Part shown: one piece after another, positions 8,036-16,979 of the stretch
Layout: every line of letters begins with the position of its first letter
Position numbering within the stretch: position 1 is the stretch's first letter
Source of the DNA: Bryobacterales bacterium
GTDB taxonomy: Bacteria > Acidobacteriota > Terriglobia > Bryobacterales > Bryobacteraceae
Length of the DNA: 64,000 nucleotides
Direction: 5' to 3'
Assembly: GCA_016789785.1 (NCBI GenBank)
Contig: JAEUQE010000007.1
Span: 1-64,000, forward strand
Position numbers and translations under genes: made by a program
The notes under the pieces: model-generated
What the model was told of the DNA's origin: nothing
Database searches by the model: none
What the model saw: the letters and a program-made list of their open reading frames with translations, nothing else

Positions 8036-8872
8036 CTACGGATTCGACTGCTTCCAGCGGCTGACCAACTGGCTCGCGGCTTCCGCAGCCACATCCGACA
8101 CCAGTCCCTGATTCGACCAGAGAACCTTGCTCCCCGATGCATCTAACACCACGCCGGACCTCGTAAACACGGCATCGGCATCCTGTTTCGAATCGACGAC
8201 TGCCATCGCGGACATCTGCTTTTCGATCTCCGCGCGCAGCAGTGCGTCAAAACCGTCCGAGGCAGGTTCGATGTACACAAACCGCACGTTCGTCGCGCCT
8301 CCAAGCTGACCCGCCGGATCCTGGAACGCCCGTTGGAACACACGGCCCTTGTTGGCATTCACAGTCGGCGTACCGCCCGGAGTGTACTTTACCAATGCGG
8401 CCAGCAGCTTCGTGTCGGCGCCCGCGGCTTTCAACTCATCGGTGACATCCGGAGTAATCCGGAACCCGAGGCCGCGCTGCTTCGCAAGATCGACAATCCG
8501 GTTTCCCGGCGTTTCCACCTGCAGCAACGTCACCACTTCGGCTTTTGTCAACGGCTTCGACGCAACGGACCGCGACGAAGCGGGCGAGGCAGGTGCGAGC
8601 GATTTCGGCAACACTCCGGCGCCGCGATAATTCGACTTGATCGCCATCAGCAGATCCGGATGCGCTCCCACTTTGCGCAACTGCTGCTCGATTTCCGGAG
8701 TGAGCCGGAAGTCGACGCCGCGCAGCTTCACAAAATGCACCAGTTCCGGAGCCGAAGCCTTGCGGGTTCGCAGCGTTTCTTCCAGGGCATCGCGGGTGAT
8801 TGGGGGATTGGAGTCAGCGGCGAACAGGCTAACCGCCAGAAGTACCAAAAGCAACCATCGGGGCGTCGGCAT
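8036..8872 (-). CDS. Secreted protein with duplicated helical domain
   Basis: The product has 278 residues, starting MPTPRWLLLVLL, with GAGGAG seven bases upstream deciding this start over the longer frame. A signal peptide ends around SLFAADS. Two similar segments of about 55 residues follow: one with ELVHFVKLRGVDFRLTPEI, one with RIVDLAKQRGLGFRITPDV. Both are followed by a helix containing AGADTKLLAAL or VGAHPDLLMAI, so the protein carries an internal duplication. The C-terminal third is a mixed alpha/beta region with a possible lipoprotein- or curli-accessory-like fold, but no family is recognised. It is divergent from the transporter at 8944, with 71 bases between the starts. Confidence 0.65.
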   Translation of the reverse strand: MPTPRWLLLVLLAVSLFAADSNPPITRDALEETLRTRKASAPELVHFVKLRGVDFRLTPEIEQQLRKVGAHPDLLMAIKSNYRGAGVLPKSLAPASPASSRSVASKPLTKAEVVTLLQVETPGNRIVDLAKQRGLGFRITPDVTDELKAAGADTKLLAALVKYTPGGTPTVNANKGRVFQRAFQDPAGQLGGATNVRFVYIEPASDGFDALLRAEIEKQMSAMAVVDSKQDADAVFTRSGVVLDASGSKVLWSNQGLVSDVAAEAASQLVSRWKQSNP

Positions 8873-8943
8873 CGAAAAGCTCCTCGACTTACATTGTCGC
8901 ACCTCCTGCGGGACAGGTGTCTGTTATGCGACTTTAAGAAGAC

Positions 8944-11694
8944 ATGAACGGACTACGCCAGCTCTGGAGGAGTTTTTTCGACATCCGGCCGGGGGAACGG
9001 CTGCGGGTGTTGTTCATGTTCCTTTACCTGCTCTGCGTTCTCTTCGCCTACTACATTCTGAAACCGCTTTCGCGCGCGCTCTTTCTCAACAAGTTCGACA
9101 TCGACAAGCTTCCCTGGCTCTATATCCTGATTGCGGCGGTGGGCGGCGTACTTGCGTACTTCTACACGAAACTCGCGGTGCGCGCTTCCCTGAACAAGGC
9201 TGTCTTCTACGCGACTGCGTTTTCCATCGGAAGTCTCCTCGGCCTGTGGCTGCTCTTCCAGAAACCGCAGGACTGGATGCTGTACCTGTTCAATATCTGG
9301 GTTAGCCTGTTCAGCATCGTGCTGGTCTCGCAAGGATGGCTGGTCGCGGCAAACGTGTTCAACTCTCGCGAGGCCAAACGCGTTTACGGGGTTCTCGGAG
9401 TGGGCGCGGTCATTGGTGCGGCCTTTGGGGGCTCCTTCACCGCGTTCGCCACTCAGATTGTCGGCGTCAACAACCTTCTGCTCGCCAGTGCGTTCATGGT
9501 GCTGCTGTCCTACGGCGCCTATGTGATGGTGGTGCGCCAGCCCGGCGTCGCGCTCGCCAGCGCGAAGGCCGCCGATGAAGAAGAGGCAGACTTTCACTTC
9601 GGCGACATCACATCCGCCATTCAGAAGTACCGGCACCTCCAGGTGATCATTGGCATCATCACCTTGACCTACATCGTCGACGTGCTGGTGGAGTATCAAT
9701 TCAGCGCGATGGCAAAGGCGAACTACGCCAGCAAGGAAGCGCTCACCGCGTTCCTCGGAAGCTTCTATGGCCTCTACCTCAACCTGATCACGTTCTTCCT
9801 GCAGTTCTTCCTCACCGCCCTGGTGGTGAGCGCGTTCGGCGTCGGCGGGACGCTGCAGATCATGCCGATCTCGATCGGCGTCGCATCGGTGGCTACGCTC
9901 CTCTACCCAAGCGTGCTTTCCACCGCCGCCGCCCGCCTCGCCGAAGCCGCAACGCGATACTCCTTCAACCGCACCGGCATGGAATTGCTCTATCTGCCGC
10001 TGCCGTCGGAGTTGAAGAATCGTACGAAGGCTTTCGTAGACATCTTCGTGGATCGCTTCGCGCGCGGCATGGGCGGCATGCTGCTGTTGGGAGTGGGAGC
10101 CCTCAACATCGACACGCGCAACGTTTCCATTCTGGTCTTCGTCTTCTGTGGCGCATGGATTGTATTGTCGGCGCTCGCTCGCCGGGAGTATGTTTCCACG
10201 GTTCGCAAGCGGCTGGAGTCCCGGCGTCTCGACCTGGAGAACGTGCGCGTATCGGTCAACGATCCAACTACCATCCAGCTTCTCGTCGAAACGGCCCGCG
10301 GCAAAGTCCCGCGCCAGGCAAGCTACGCATTGTCGCTACTGGAAGAGTGCCAGGGCTTCGACGTGCAGCCACTGCTGCTGGAACTGGTCGAGAGTCCGTC
10401 GGACGAAATCCGGGGAAAAGTGCTGGAGCTGGCGGCGAAATGCGAATGCACGAAGTTGCTTGACCAGGCGCAGCGCGAGTTGCGGTCGTGGCGCGCGGGC
10501 CAGAATTCACCCGCAATCGAGCCTGCCACCGTTTACGTGCTGACCTACTCGGAGGATCCCGCAAAGGTGGCCGAACGCCTGCTCCAGCACGCCAACTCCA
10601 ATGTGCAGGACAGCACCATCCGGTATCTCGCCGGACATCGCGATCTCGCCTCCCGTCTCCTGACCACGCCATGGCTCGAGCAGATGTCTCGCGACTCGAA
10701 TCCGGCCAAACGCCGGCTCGCCGCGCTTTCGGTTGAAGCTTTGGGCGATGGCCATGCATCCATACTGGTGGATTTGATTCGCGACCCCGACGATTCGGTG
10801 GCCTCCGCGGCGCTGCGGAGCGCGGGAAGTTTGCAGGACCGCACTTTCGTGACACCCATGATTGAACGTCTGCCCGAAGCACGCCTGCGCGGGTCGATCG
10901 TCGAGGCGCTGAAGCAGTATGGTCCGCGCATCGCCGGCACGCTCGGCGATCTTCTCATGGATTCGAAGGTGTCGCATTCCGCACGCAGGCATATTGCCCG
11001 AGTCCTTCAGCACATCCCCCATCAGCGATCCGTGGACGCGCTGCTCCAGGCGATTGCCGAACCTGACCTGCACCTTCGCGCCACGGTTTTGCGTTCGCTA
11101 CATCGTTTGCGCGAGTCGGAGCCCAAGCTGAACTACGGATCGGAGTCCGTGCAGAGCCAGATTCTGAAGGAGGCCCGCTCCTACTATGAGCTCAGCGCCG
11201 CGCTTGGGCCTTTCCGCGACAGCAACGACAAACGTACTGCCGCGGGTCTGCTCTCCAAGACTCTGGAAGAACGTTTGAAACATACAATCGAGAGATTGTT
11301 CTATCTCCTGGGCCTTCGCTACCCGCCTCGCGAAATCTATGCCGCCTACCTTGCGGTGAACCGGGGTAAGGCGGAGGAGATGTCCACCGCCATCGAATTC
11401 CTCGACAATGTGCTCGACCGTGAGCTGAAGCGCGTGCTTCTGCCACTATTCGATGCGCCGGAGAATGTGGCCCAGCGCGGGCGCGAGGTCTTTGGCGTCG
11501 AGCGCCTCAACACCGAGACGGCTCTGCGGAAGCTGCTCGAATCAGGAGATGAGTGGCTGGTTTGTTGTGCCATCGCGACCGCGGCACAGTTGAAGCTCAA
11601 TCCGCTCGCTGGCGATGTGGCAAAGCTGCGTCAAGGAGCGGGAGAAGAAGTAGGACGTGTGGCCGCTGCCGCCGCGGCAGCGTTCGCCGCGTAG
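8944..11694 (+). CDS. Nucleotide-translocase-like membrane protein fused to HEAT repeats
   Basis: The product has 916 residues. The N-terminal 400 or so contain about a dozen hydrophobic segments and resemble ATP/ADP (NTT/Tlc-type) translocases and related MFS proteins, with the opening FFDIRPGERLRVLFMFLYL and later AYYILKPLSRALF. A soluble C-terminal half of about 500 residues consists of repeated helix pairs of HEAT type, for example DPDDSVASAALRSAGSL and LHLRATVLRSLHRLRES. This fusion is known in free-living bacteria, where the transported substrate is unclear. Here it directly precedes a Crp-like domain protein, a histidine kinase and a response regulator on the same strand. It may be the sensing or transport part of a signalling unit. 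Confidence 0.75.
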   Translation: MNGLRQLWRSFFDIRPGERLRVLFMFLYLLCVLFAYYILKPLSRALFLNKFDIDKLPWLYILIAAVGGVLAYFYTKLAVRASLNKAVFYATAFSIGSLLGLWLLFQKPQDWMLYLFNIWVSLFSIVLVSQGWLVAANVFNSREAKRVYGVLGVGAVIGAAFGGSFTAFATQIVGVNNLLLASAFMVLLSYGAYVMVVRQPGVALASAKAADEEEADFHFGDITSAIQKYRHLQVIIGIITLTYIVDVLVEYQFSAMAKANYASKEALTAFLGSFYGLYLNLITFFLQFFLTALVVSAFGVGGTLQIMPISIGVASVATLLYPSVLSTAAARLAEAATRYSFNRTGMELLYLPLPSELKNRTKAFVDIFVDRFARGMGGMLLLGVGALNIDTRNVSILVFVFCGAWIVLSALARREYVSTVRKRLESRRLDLENVRVSVNDPTTIQLLVETARGKVPRQASYALSLLEECQGFDVQPLLLELVESPSDEIRGKVLELAAKCECTKLLDQAQRELRSWRAGQNSPAIEPATVYVLTYSEDPAKVAERLLQHANSNVQDSTIRYLAGHRDLASRLLTTPWLEQMSRDSNPAKRRLAALSVEALGDGHASILVDLIRDPDDSVASAALRSAGSLQDRTFVTPMIERLPEARLRGSIVEALKQYGPRIAGTLGDLLMDSKVSHSARRHIARVLQHIPHQRSVDALLQAIAEPDLHLRATVLRSLHRLRESEPKLNYGSESVQSQILKEARSYYELSAALGPFRDSNDKRTAAGLLSKTLEERLKHTIERLFYLLGLRYPPREIYAAYLAVNRGKAEEMSTAIEFLDNVLDRELKRVLLPLFDAPENVAQRGREVFGVERLNTETALRKLLESGDEWLVCCAIATAAQLKLNPLAGDVAKLRQGAGEEVGRVAAAAAAAFAA

Positions 11695-11711
11695 GAAGAA
11701 ACGGATTGCCC

Positions 11712-12134
11712 ATGGCCGAACTGAACATCATCGAGAAAGTGATTGCGCTCGAAGCGGTGGATCTGCTGAAGAACCTCAGTCCCGACCAGCTCGCGCGCAT
11801 CGCCTCCATCGCCAAGGAGATCACGTACGCCCCCGGCAAAACCGTGATCGACGCCGGTTCGCAGCAGGACGCGCTGTTCGTCGTGCTCGACGGGGCGGTC
11901 GACATCGTGCGCGGCGCTGAAGTGCTCCACACCGCAAGACAGAACGAGGTGATTGGCGCATGGTCGCTGTTTGATCCCGAGCCGATGTCGTTGACGGCGC
12001 GCACCAGTGAGGACGCCCGCCTGCTTCGCATCGCACGCGATGATTTTTACGATCTGCTCTCCGACAACATGGAGATCACGGCATCCATCTTCTCCACACT
12101 GGTCAAACGATTCCGGCAACTGGTGGAACAATAG
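11712..12134 (+). CDS. Cyclic-nucleotide-binding-domain protein (Crp-like effector domain only)
   Basis: The product has 140 residues and consists of one cNMP-binding beta-barrel domain with flanking helices. The strand pattern YAPGKTVIDAGSQQDALFVV and VLDGAVDIVRG is characteristic. There is no DNA-binding domain. The phosphate-binding cassette, usually GE-x-x-L with a following Arg, reads GAWSLFDPEPMSLTART, so canonical cAMP or cGMP binding is doubtful. The frame is open further upstream into the previous gene, but the ATG at 11712 gives a normal domain start and lies 17 bases after the transporter stop. It probably acts as a protein-protein or ligand sensor for the adjacent kinase. Confidence 0.72.
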   Translation: MAELNIIEKVIALEAVDLLKNLSPDQLARIASIAKEITYAPGKTVIDAGSQQDALFVVLDGAVDIVRGAEVLHTARQNEVIGAWSLFDPEPMSLTARTSEDARLLRIARDDFYDLLSDNMEITASIFSTLVKRFRQLVEQ

Positions 12135-12147
12135 AAGTTCAGGCACT

Positions 12148-12936
12148 ATGAGCGAAGCAGCGGAACCAAAGGATCAACGGCAGCTCTCCGAGCTCTACCG
12201 CATGGCGTCCATCGGGCGCCTGACGGCCCGTGTCGTCCACGAAATCAACACGCCCATCGGCAGCGTCCGTTCCAACAACGAAGTCCTGGTGCGCTCGCTC
12301 GACAAGCTGATGCAACTGTTGCAGGACGCGGTCTCCAAGGGAGCGCCGCCGCCTCAAAAGGCAGTGGACATCGTCGAGACGTTGAAGTCGCTCGCCGAGG
12401 TGGACAAGATCGCGTGCGAGCGCATTTCGAGTATCATTCGCGGCTTGAAGACCTTCGCCCGCAGCAATGAAGGCCAACTGCGCAAGACTGATCTCAACGA
12501 GTTGCTGCGCGACACTCTGAAACTGGTCTCCTGCGAGTACAAGCGCCGCATCACGCTCGTGGAAGAGTATGCGGATCTGCCCGAAGTGGAGTGCTTTCCG
12601 CAGTTGATGAATCAGGTCTTTCTAAATCTCCTGGTCAATGCGGGACAGGCAATCGAAGGGGAGGGCACCATCACCGTGACCACATCTTCCGATGATGGGT
12701 GGGCTCAAGTCTCCATCAAGGACACAGGCAAGGGGATACTGCCGGAAAATCGAAGCAAGGTGTTCACGGCGGGCTTCTCCACCAAGCCCGTTGGCGAGGG
12801 CACCGGGCTCGGCTTGGCGATCACCCGTGAGATTGTTATCGACACCCATCAGGGCGTCATTACGTTCGAAAGCGAGGCGGGAGCCGGTACGACGTTCCAT
12901 GTGCGCATCCCGATCGTGCATCCGAGGAGGGCTTAA
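12148..12936 (+). CDS. Cytoplasmic sensor histidine kinase
   Basis: The product has 262 residues with no membrane segment or separate sensor domain. The phospho-acceptor box VVHEINTPIGSV places the histidine at residue 31, within the class also seen in chemotaxis-like and NtrB-like kinases. ATP-binding motifs are MNQVFLNLLVNAGQAI (N box), IKDTGKGI (G1) and GEGTGLGLAI (G2). With its input domain missing, it probably takes a signal from the Crp-like protein encoded 13 bases upstream or from the HEAT-repeat transporter. The response regulator starts three bases downstream, so the two likely form a cognate pair. Confidence 0.85.
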   Translation: MSEAAEPKDQRQLSELYRMASIGRLTARVVHEINTPIGSVRSNNEVLVRSLDKLMQLLQDAVSKGAPPPQKAVDIVETLKSLAEVDKIACERISSIIRGLKTFARSNEGQLRKTDLNELLRDTLKLVSCEYKRRITLVEEYADLPEVECFPQLMNQVFLNLLVNAGQAIEGEGTITVTTSSDDGWAQVSIKDTGKGILPENRSKVFTAGFSTKPVGEGTGLGLAITREIVIDTHQGVITFESEAGAGTTFHVRIPIVHPRRA

Positions 12937-12939
12937 TCT

Positions 12940-13419
12940 GTGGCCGCGAATTCGCAACCGGCAATCATGATCGTCGATGACGAGGACATGGTCATCACCA
13001 GCGTCCGCGCGTTCCTGCGACTCGAAACGGAGTATCACATCTACGGGTTCACGATGCCCGAAGAGGCGGCGCAGTTCCTTGAAACCAACCCCGTCGACGT
13101 CATCTTGAGCGACTACCTGATGCCCAAGATGAACGGCCTGCAACTTCTCGGCAAGGCGAAAAACGTGCAACCGGAGGCAGCGCGCGTATTGCTCACCGGC
13201 CACGCCGACAAGCAGAGCGCGATTCAGGCAATCAATGAAGTCGGCCTCTACCAGTACCTGGAAAAGCCTTGGGACAATCAGCAGTTGCTGCTCGTGATTC
13301 AGAGTGCGATCGAACGTACCACGCTGCTTCGTTCCCTCCGCGAAAAGATTGTCGCCCTTGACGCCGCCCATTCCAATCTGAAAGAAATTCAAGGAAAACT
13401 CCTCCGAGCTTTCCTATGA
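12940..13419 (+). CDS. Response regulator, receiver domain with short C-terminal coiled tail
   Basis: The product has 159 residues starting with GTG, preceded by a GAGGAGG site at 12923-12930. The receiver domain shows acidic D13 and D14, phospho-acceptor D58 in ILSDYLMPKMNG, T86 in VLLTGHAD and K109 in YLEKPW. This pattern is like RpfG/HD-GYP-type receivers, but no output domain follows. Instead there is a helical tail of about 30 residues. It probably signals by protein contact. The last codons overlap the PQQ-dehydrogenase start as ATGA, which ties the dehydrogenase to this operon. Confidence 0.85.
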   Translation: MAANSQPAIMIVDDEDMVITSVRAFLRLETEYHIYGFTMPEEAAQFLETNPVDVILSDYLMPKMNGLQLLGKAKNVQPEAARVLLTGHADKQSAIQAINEVGLYQYLEKPWDNQQLLLVIQSAIERTTLLRSLREKIVALDAAHSNLKEIQGKLLRAFL

Positions 13420-15260
13420 GACTTTGCCTCGCGATCGCGTTGCTAGCGCTTCCCGCCGCTGCACAGGACTGGCCCTACTATGCGGGCGACTCCGGCGGCC
13501 GCAAATACTCGGTCCTCAAACAGATCAACCGCTCCAATGTGAGCAAGCTGAAAGTCGCCTGGACGTTTGCAACCGGCGACGTCAGCGATGGCAAATCCAA
13601 TCCGATTCGCAGCGCCTTCGAAGCCACTCCCCTGATGGTGGACGGCGTGCTCTATTTCACGACGCCGTTCAACCGCCTCATCGCAATCGATGCGGAGAAC
13701 GGGAAGCAACTCTGGGCGTTCGATCCGAAGCTGCGCAAGGATCTCGGGCGCAATCTCTACATTCATCGCGGAGCGGCCTATTGGACCGATGGCAAGCAGA
13801 AGCGCCTCTACTACGGAACACTCGATGGAGAGCTGTTCGCGATCGACGCCAATTCCGGAGAGCCCGTTGCATCTTTCGGTACGCGGGGAAAAGTCGACCT
13901 GCGCGAAGGCATGATGATTCCGGGCGGCCGCGGTACGCTGGGCATGACGTCGCCTCCCGCGATCTACAAGAACCTCGTGATTTGCGGTTCCATTGTCACC
14001 GATGGCGAGCCGCAAGGACCAAGCGGCGATGTGCGAGCCTTCGATGCACTCACGGGCAAACTCGTGTGGCGATTCCACACCGTGCCGCGCCCCGGCGAGT
14101 TCGGCCACGACACGTGGGAAGGGCAATCGTGGAAGGATCGGGGCGGCACGAACGCATGGTCCATCCTCAGCGTGGATCAACAGCGAGGGATCGTGTTTCT
14201 GCCGCTGACCTCTCCATCCACCGATCTCTACGGCGGCGATCGCAAAGGCGCCAATCTGTTCGGCGATTCGCTCGTCGCTCTCGATGCGGCGACCGGCAAA
14301 CGCCTGTGGCACTTCCAGACGGTGCATCACAACATCTGGGACTACGACCTGCCCGCGCAGCCGGTGCTGGTCGATGTGAAGCAGAACGGCCGCATCGTGC
14401 CGTCGGTTGCGCAAGTGACGAAGATGGGCTTCACATTTCTCTTCGAGCGCTCCACAGGCAACCCGATCTTCGACATTGTCGAGAAGCCTGTGCCGCAAAG
14501 TGAGATCCCCGGCGAGCAGGCGTGGCCCACGCAACCCTTCCCGGTGAAGCCGCCTCCGTTCGCTCGCCAGAGCATGCGCCGCGAAGAGCTCACCACGATT
14601 CCCGAATCGCGTGAGTTCTGCGAGAAGCTGGTCGATGGCGCGGTGTTCGGCAATCTTTATACGCCCGTCGGGCGCAAGCCCACCGTGCTTTTCCCCGGCA
14701 CCAACGGCGGCACGAATTGGGGCGGCGCATCCTTCGATCCGGAGACTCGCACACTGTATGTGAATTCTCACGACAACGGCATGATGTTCCGCATGGTGGA
14801 ACGTCCCGAAGGCTCACTCATTCCCTTCCGGGCGCAGGGTCCGCCGTTCTCACGTTTCTGGGATAAGAACCGCTATCCGTGCCAGCAGCCGCCATGGGGA
14901 CATCTCACCGCGATCGATCTCGACAAAGGCGAACATCGCTGGCGCGTGACGCTTGGCGTATTTGATGAACTGGTGGCGAAAGGCATTCCGCCGACGGGAA
15001 CATCGAATCTCGGCGGATCCGTGGTTACCGCCGGCGGACTGGTGTTCATTGGTGCAACGAACGACAGCCGCTTCCGCGCGTTCGACAAGGACACCGGCAA
15101 GGAGTTGTGGGTACACCGTCTGCCGGCCAGCGCGCATGCGACGCCGATGACCTTCTTCGGTAAGAAGACAAAGAAGCAATACGTCGTAATCGCGTCGGGC
15201 GGCGGCAACAAGTACAACGAGACATTTTCCGATTCGTTGATCGCGTTCGCGCTTCCGTAG
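13416..15260 (+). CDS. PQQ-dependent dehydrogenase (quinoprotein glucose/alcohol type), periplasmic
   Basis: The product has 614 residues with a signal peptide (MRLCLAIALLALPAAA, then QDW). Propeller repeats of the quinoprotein type are visible throughout, such as RLIAIDAENGKQLWAFDP, LFAIDANSGEPVASFG, RAFDALTGKLVWRFHTVP and RAFDKDTGKELWVHRLP. The segment HHNIWDYDLPAQPVLVDV is typical of the active-site region of glucose/sugar quinoprotein dehydrogenases. There is no membrane domain and no haem CxxCH, so electrons would go to a separate carrier. The substrate is probably a sugar or alcohol. Its 4-bp overlap with the response regulator is unusual for this family. Confidence 0.85.
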   Translation: MRLCLAIALLALPAAAQDWPYYAGDSGGRKYSVLKQINRSNVSKLKVAWTFATGDVSDGKSNPIRSAFEATPLMVDGVLYFTTPFNRLIAIDAENGKQLWAFDPKLRKDLGRNLYIHRGAAYWTDGKQKRLYYGTLDGELFAIDANSGEPVASFGTRGKVDLREGMMIPGGRGTLGMTSPPAIYKNLVICGSIVTDGEPQGPSGDVRAFDALTGKLVWRFHTVPRPGEFGHDTWEGQSWKDRGGTNAWSILSVDQQRGIVFLPLTSPSTDLYGGDRKGANLFGDSLVALDAATGKRLWHFQTVHHNIWDYDLPAQPVLVDVKQNGRIVPSVAQVTKMGFTFLFERSTGNPIFDIVEKPVPQSEIPGEQAWPTQPFPVKPPPFARQSMRREELTTIPESREFCEKLVDGAVFGNLYTPVGRKPTVLFPGTNGGTNWGGASFDPETRTLYVNSHDNGMMFRMVERPEGSLIPFRAQGPPFSRFWDKNRYPCQQPPWGHLTAIDLDKGEHRWRVTLGVFDELVAKGIPPTGTSNLGGSVVTAGGLVFIGATNDSRFRAFDKDTGKELWVHRLPASAHATPMTFFGKKTKKQYVVIASGGGNKYNETFSDSLIAFALP

Positions 15261-15276
15261 TACGATCCCTGAATCT

Positions 15277-16878
15277 ATGTCATCGGATGCCTCGCCTTAC
15301 TTGTCGCGGCCCTGGCTGAAGTTCTACGACTTCTGGGTTCCACAGGAAGTGCCGGTTCCCCGCGCGCCGCTGTATCAGATTCTGCAGATCGCGGCGAGCC
15401 AATACCCCGATCGTCCAGCCACGCAGTTCCAAGGCACGCAACTCACGTTCTGGCAGATCAAAGGCTACGTGGACCGTCTCGCAGCCGCGCTGCATCGCCG
15501 TGGCATCCGGAAAGGCGATCGCGTCGGAATCATGCTGCCGAATTGTCCGCAGTATCCGGTCTCGTTCTTCGCGGTGCTCAGGCTTGGTGCGGTGGTGGTG
15601 AATGTGAATCCCATCTACACAGCCCACGAACTTGCGCGTGTGGCGGCCGATTCGGGCATGCGTGCACTGATCACTCTCGACACACTGACGGGGCTGGCTC
15701 CACGGTCGATTGAGATGGTGATCGCGACGACACTCGGCGATTTCGGCGCAGCGCCCGCGGCCACGGCGTTTCGCTCACTGATTGAGGAAAGTGGCGACGC
15801 GGAACTTCCGCCGCTGATTGGCGATTGGGCCAACGAGATCGCTGCGCTGCAGTACACTGGCGGCACCACCGGAACACCGAAGGGAGCGATTCTCACGCAC
15901 GGCGGCATGTACGTCAACATGCTGCAATCCGTCGCATGGGGACAGTACTTCACACGCCGCGGAGAAGAGCGATTGCTGCTCGTGTTGCCGCTTTTCCACG
16001 TCTACGGGATGGTGGTCGGCATGTTGCTCAGCTTCTGGAACGGCACCATGCAGATCCTATTGCCGAAGTACAACGTGGAGGAGATGTTGGACGCGATCGA
16101 GCAACTGCGCCCGACTTTCTTTCCGGGCGTGCCCACGCTGTTTCAATCGATCCTCAACCATCCGCGCGCGGCGTCCTGCGGGCTTGAGTACATCAAGCAT
16201 TTCAATAGCGGCGCTGCCCCGTTACCCTTGGAAACGATCAATCGCTTCGAGCGTCTCGCGGGCGGCATGCTTCGCGAAGGCTACGGAATGACGGAACTCT
16301 CGTGCAGTGCGATCACAACTCCCGCCATGGGGATTCGCAAGCCGGGCAGCATCGGGATTCCGATGCCATCGACGCTCGCGCGGATTGTCGATGTGGAAAC
16401 CGGTGAGCGCGAGCTGCCTGCGGGTGAAGAAGGCGAACTGTGTATCCGTGGTCCGCAGGTGATGCAGGGCTACTGGCAGAATCCCGCGGAGACGGCGACG
16501 GCGCTACGCGATGGCTGGCTCTACACGGGCGATATCGCGCGCATGGATGAGGATGGCTACTTCTACATCGTGCAGCGCAAGAAGGACATGATCAATGTCG
16601 GCGGCTTCAAGGTGTTTCCCGCCGAGGTGGATGAAGTCCTCTACGCGCATCCCGCAATCGCCGAAGCCGCCGCGATCGGTGTGCCGCATGCGTATCGCGG
16701 AGAAGTGGTGAAGGCGTTTGTCGTGCTGCGCGAAGGCTGCTCCCTATCCGCGGAAGAGATCATTGAGTTCTGCAGGGAGCGACTTGCGAAATTCAAAGTC
16801 CCGGCGGAGATTGCATTTCTGGACTCACTTCCGAAAAGCGCCGTGGGCAAGATCCTGCGTCGCGCCTTGCGCGAATAA
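15277..16878 (+). CDS. fadD: Long-chain acyl-CoA synthetase / AMP-binding ligase
   Basis: The product has 533 residues of the ANL superfamily, which activate a carboxylate as an acyl-adenylate and then as a CoA thioester. The phosphate-binding loop YTGGTTGTPKGAILTHGG lies near residue 192. Further motifs are YGMTELS, GWLYTGDIARMDEDGYF, RKKDMINVGGFKVFPAEVD and the terminal catalytic lysine in PKSAVGKILRR. Together these point to a fatty acyl-CoA ligase acting at the inner membrane. The length is normal. It starts 16 bases after the dehydrogenase stop and may be co-transcribed. Chain-length preference cannot be judged. Confidence 0.85.
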   Translation: MSSDASPYLSRPWLKFYDFWVPQEVPVPRAPLYQILQIAASQYPDRPATQFQGTQLTFWQIKGYVDRLAAALHRRGIRKGDRVGIMLPNCPQYPVSFFAVLRLGAVVVNVNPIYTAHELARVAADSGMRALITLDTLTGLAPRSIEMVIATTLGDFGAAPAATAFRSLIEESGDAELPPLIGDWANEIAALQYTGGTTGTPKGAILTHGGMYVNMLQSVAWGQYFTRRGEERLLLVLPLFHVYGMVVGMLLSFWNGTMQILLPKYNVEEMLDAIEQLRPTFFPGVPTLFQSILNHPRAASCGLEYIKHFNSGAAPLPLETINRFERLAGGMLREGYGMTELSCSAITTPAMGIRKPGSIGIPMPSTLARIVDVETGERELPAGEEGELCIRGPQVMQGYWQNPAETATALRDGWLYTGDIARMDEDGYFYIVQRKKDMINVGGFKVFPAEVDEVLYAHPAIAEAAAIGVPHAYRGEVVKAFVVLREGCSLSAEEIIEFCRERLAKFKVPAEIAFLDSLPKSAVGKILRRALRE

Positions 16879-16920
16879 CCAGCGTAAGCGCTCACGTGGA
16901 TGGCGCATCGGTCCACATTT

Positions 16921-16939
16921 GTGTAGTTTTGCTGTACAC
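16921..16939. promoter_or_regulatory. Inverted repeat, candidate operator of the MerR-TPR gene
   Basis: GTGTA at 16921-16925 and TACAC at 16935-16939 form an inverted repeat with a nine-base spacer, located about 28 bases upstream of a consensus -10 box. The centre-to-centre geometry suits a dimeric regulator such as the MerR-type protein encoded just downstream. A second TGTAC at 16952-16956 repeats part of the motif. Autoregulation is an inference. Confidence 0.3.
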
Positions 16940-16966
16940 TCATGTCCAGCTTGTACGGCACAGCTT

Positions 16967-16972
16967 TATAAT
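16967..16972 (+). promoter_or_regulatory. TATAAT -10 box, possibly of a leaderless mRNA
   Basis: A perfect TATAAT lies so close to the gene that transcription would begin at about 16979-16980, which is the ATG chosen for the MerR-TPR protein. No clear -35 element lies at the usual spacing. The earlier ATG at 16971 overlaps the box, so it would not be on the transcript. Confidence 0.4.
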
Positions 16973-16979
16973 GCGCGCC

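Noticed and set aside
13443..14771. 442-codon minus-strand frame under the PQQ dehydrogenase
   Set aside because: It is antisense to a well-recognised quinoprotein and has no start site or motif; high GC keeps the frame open.
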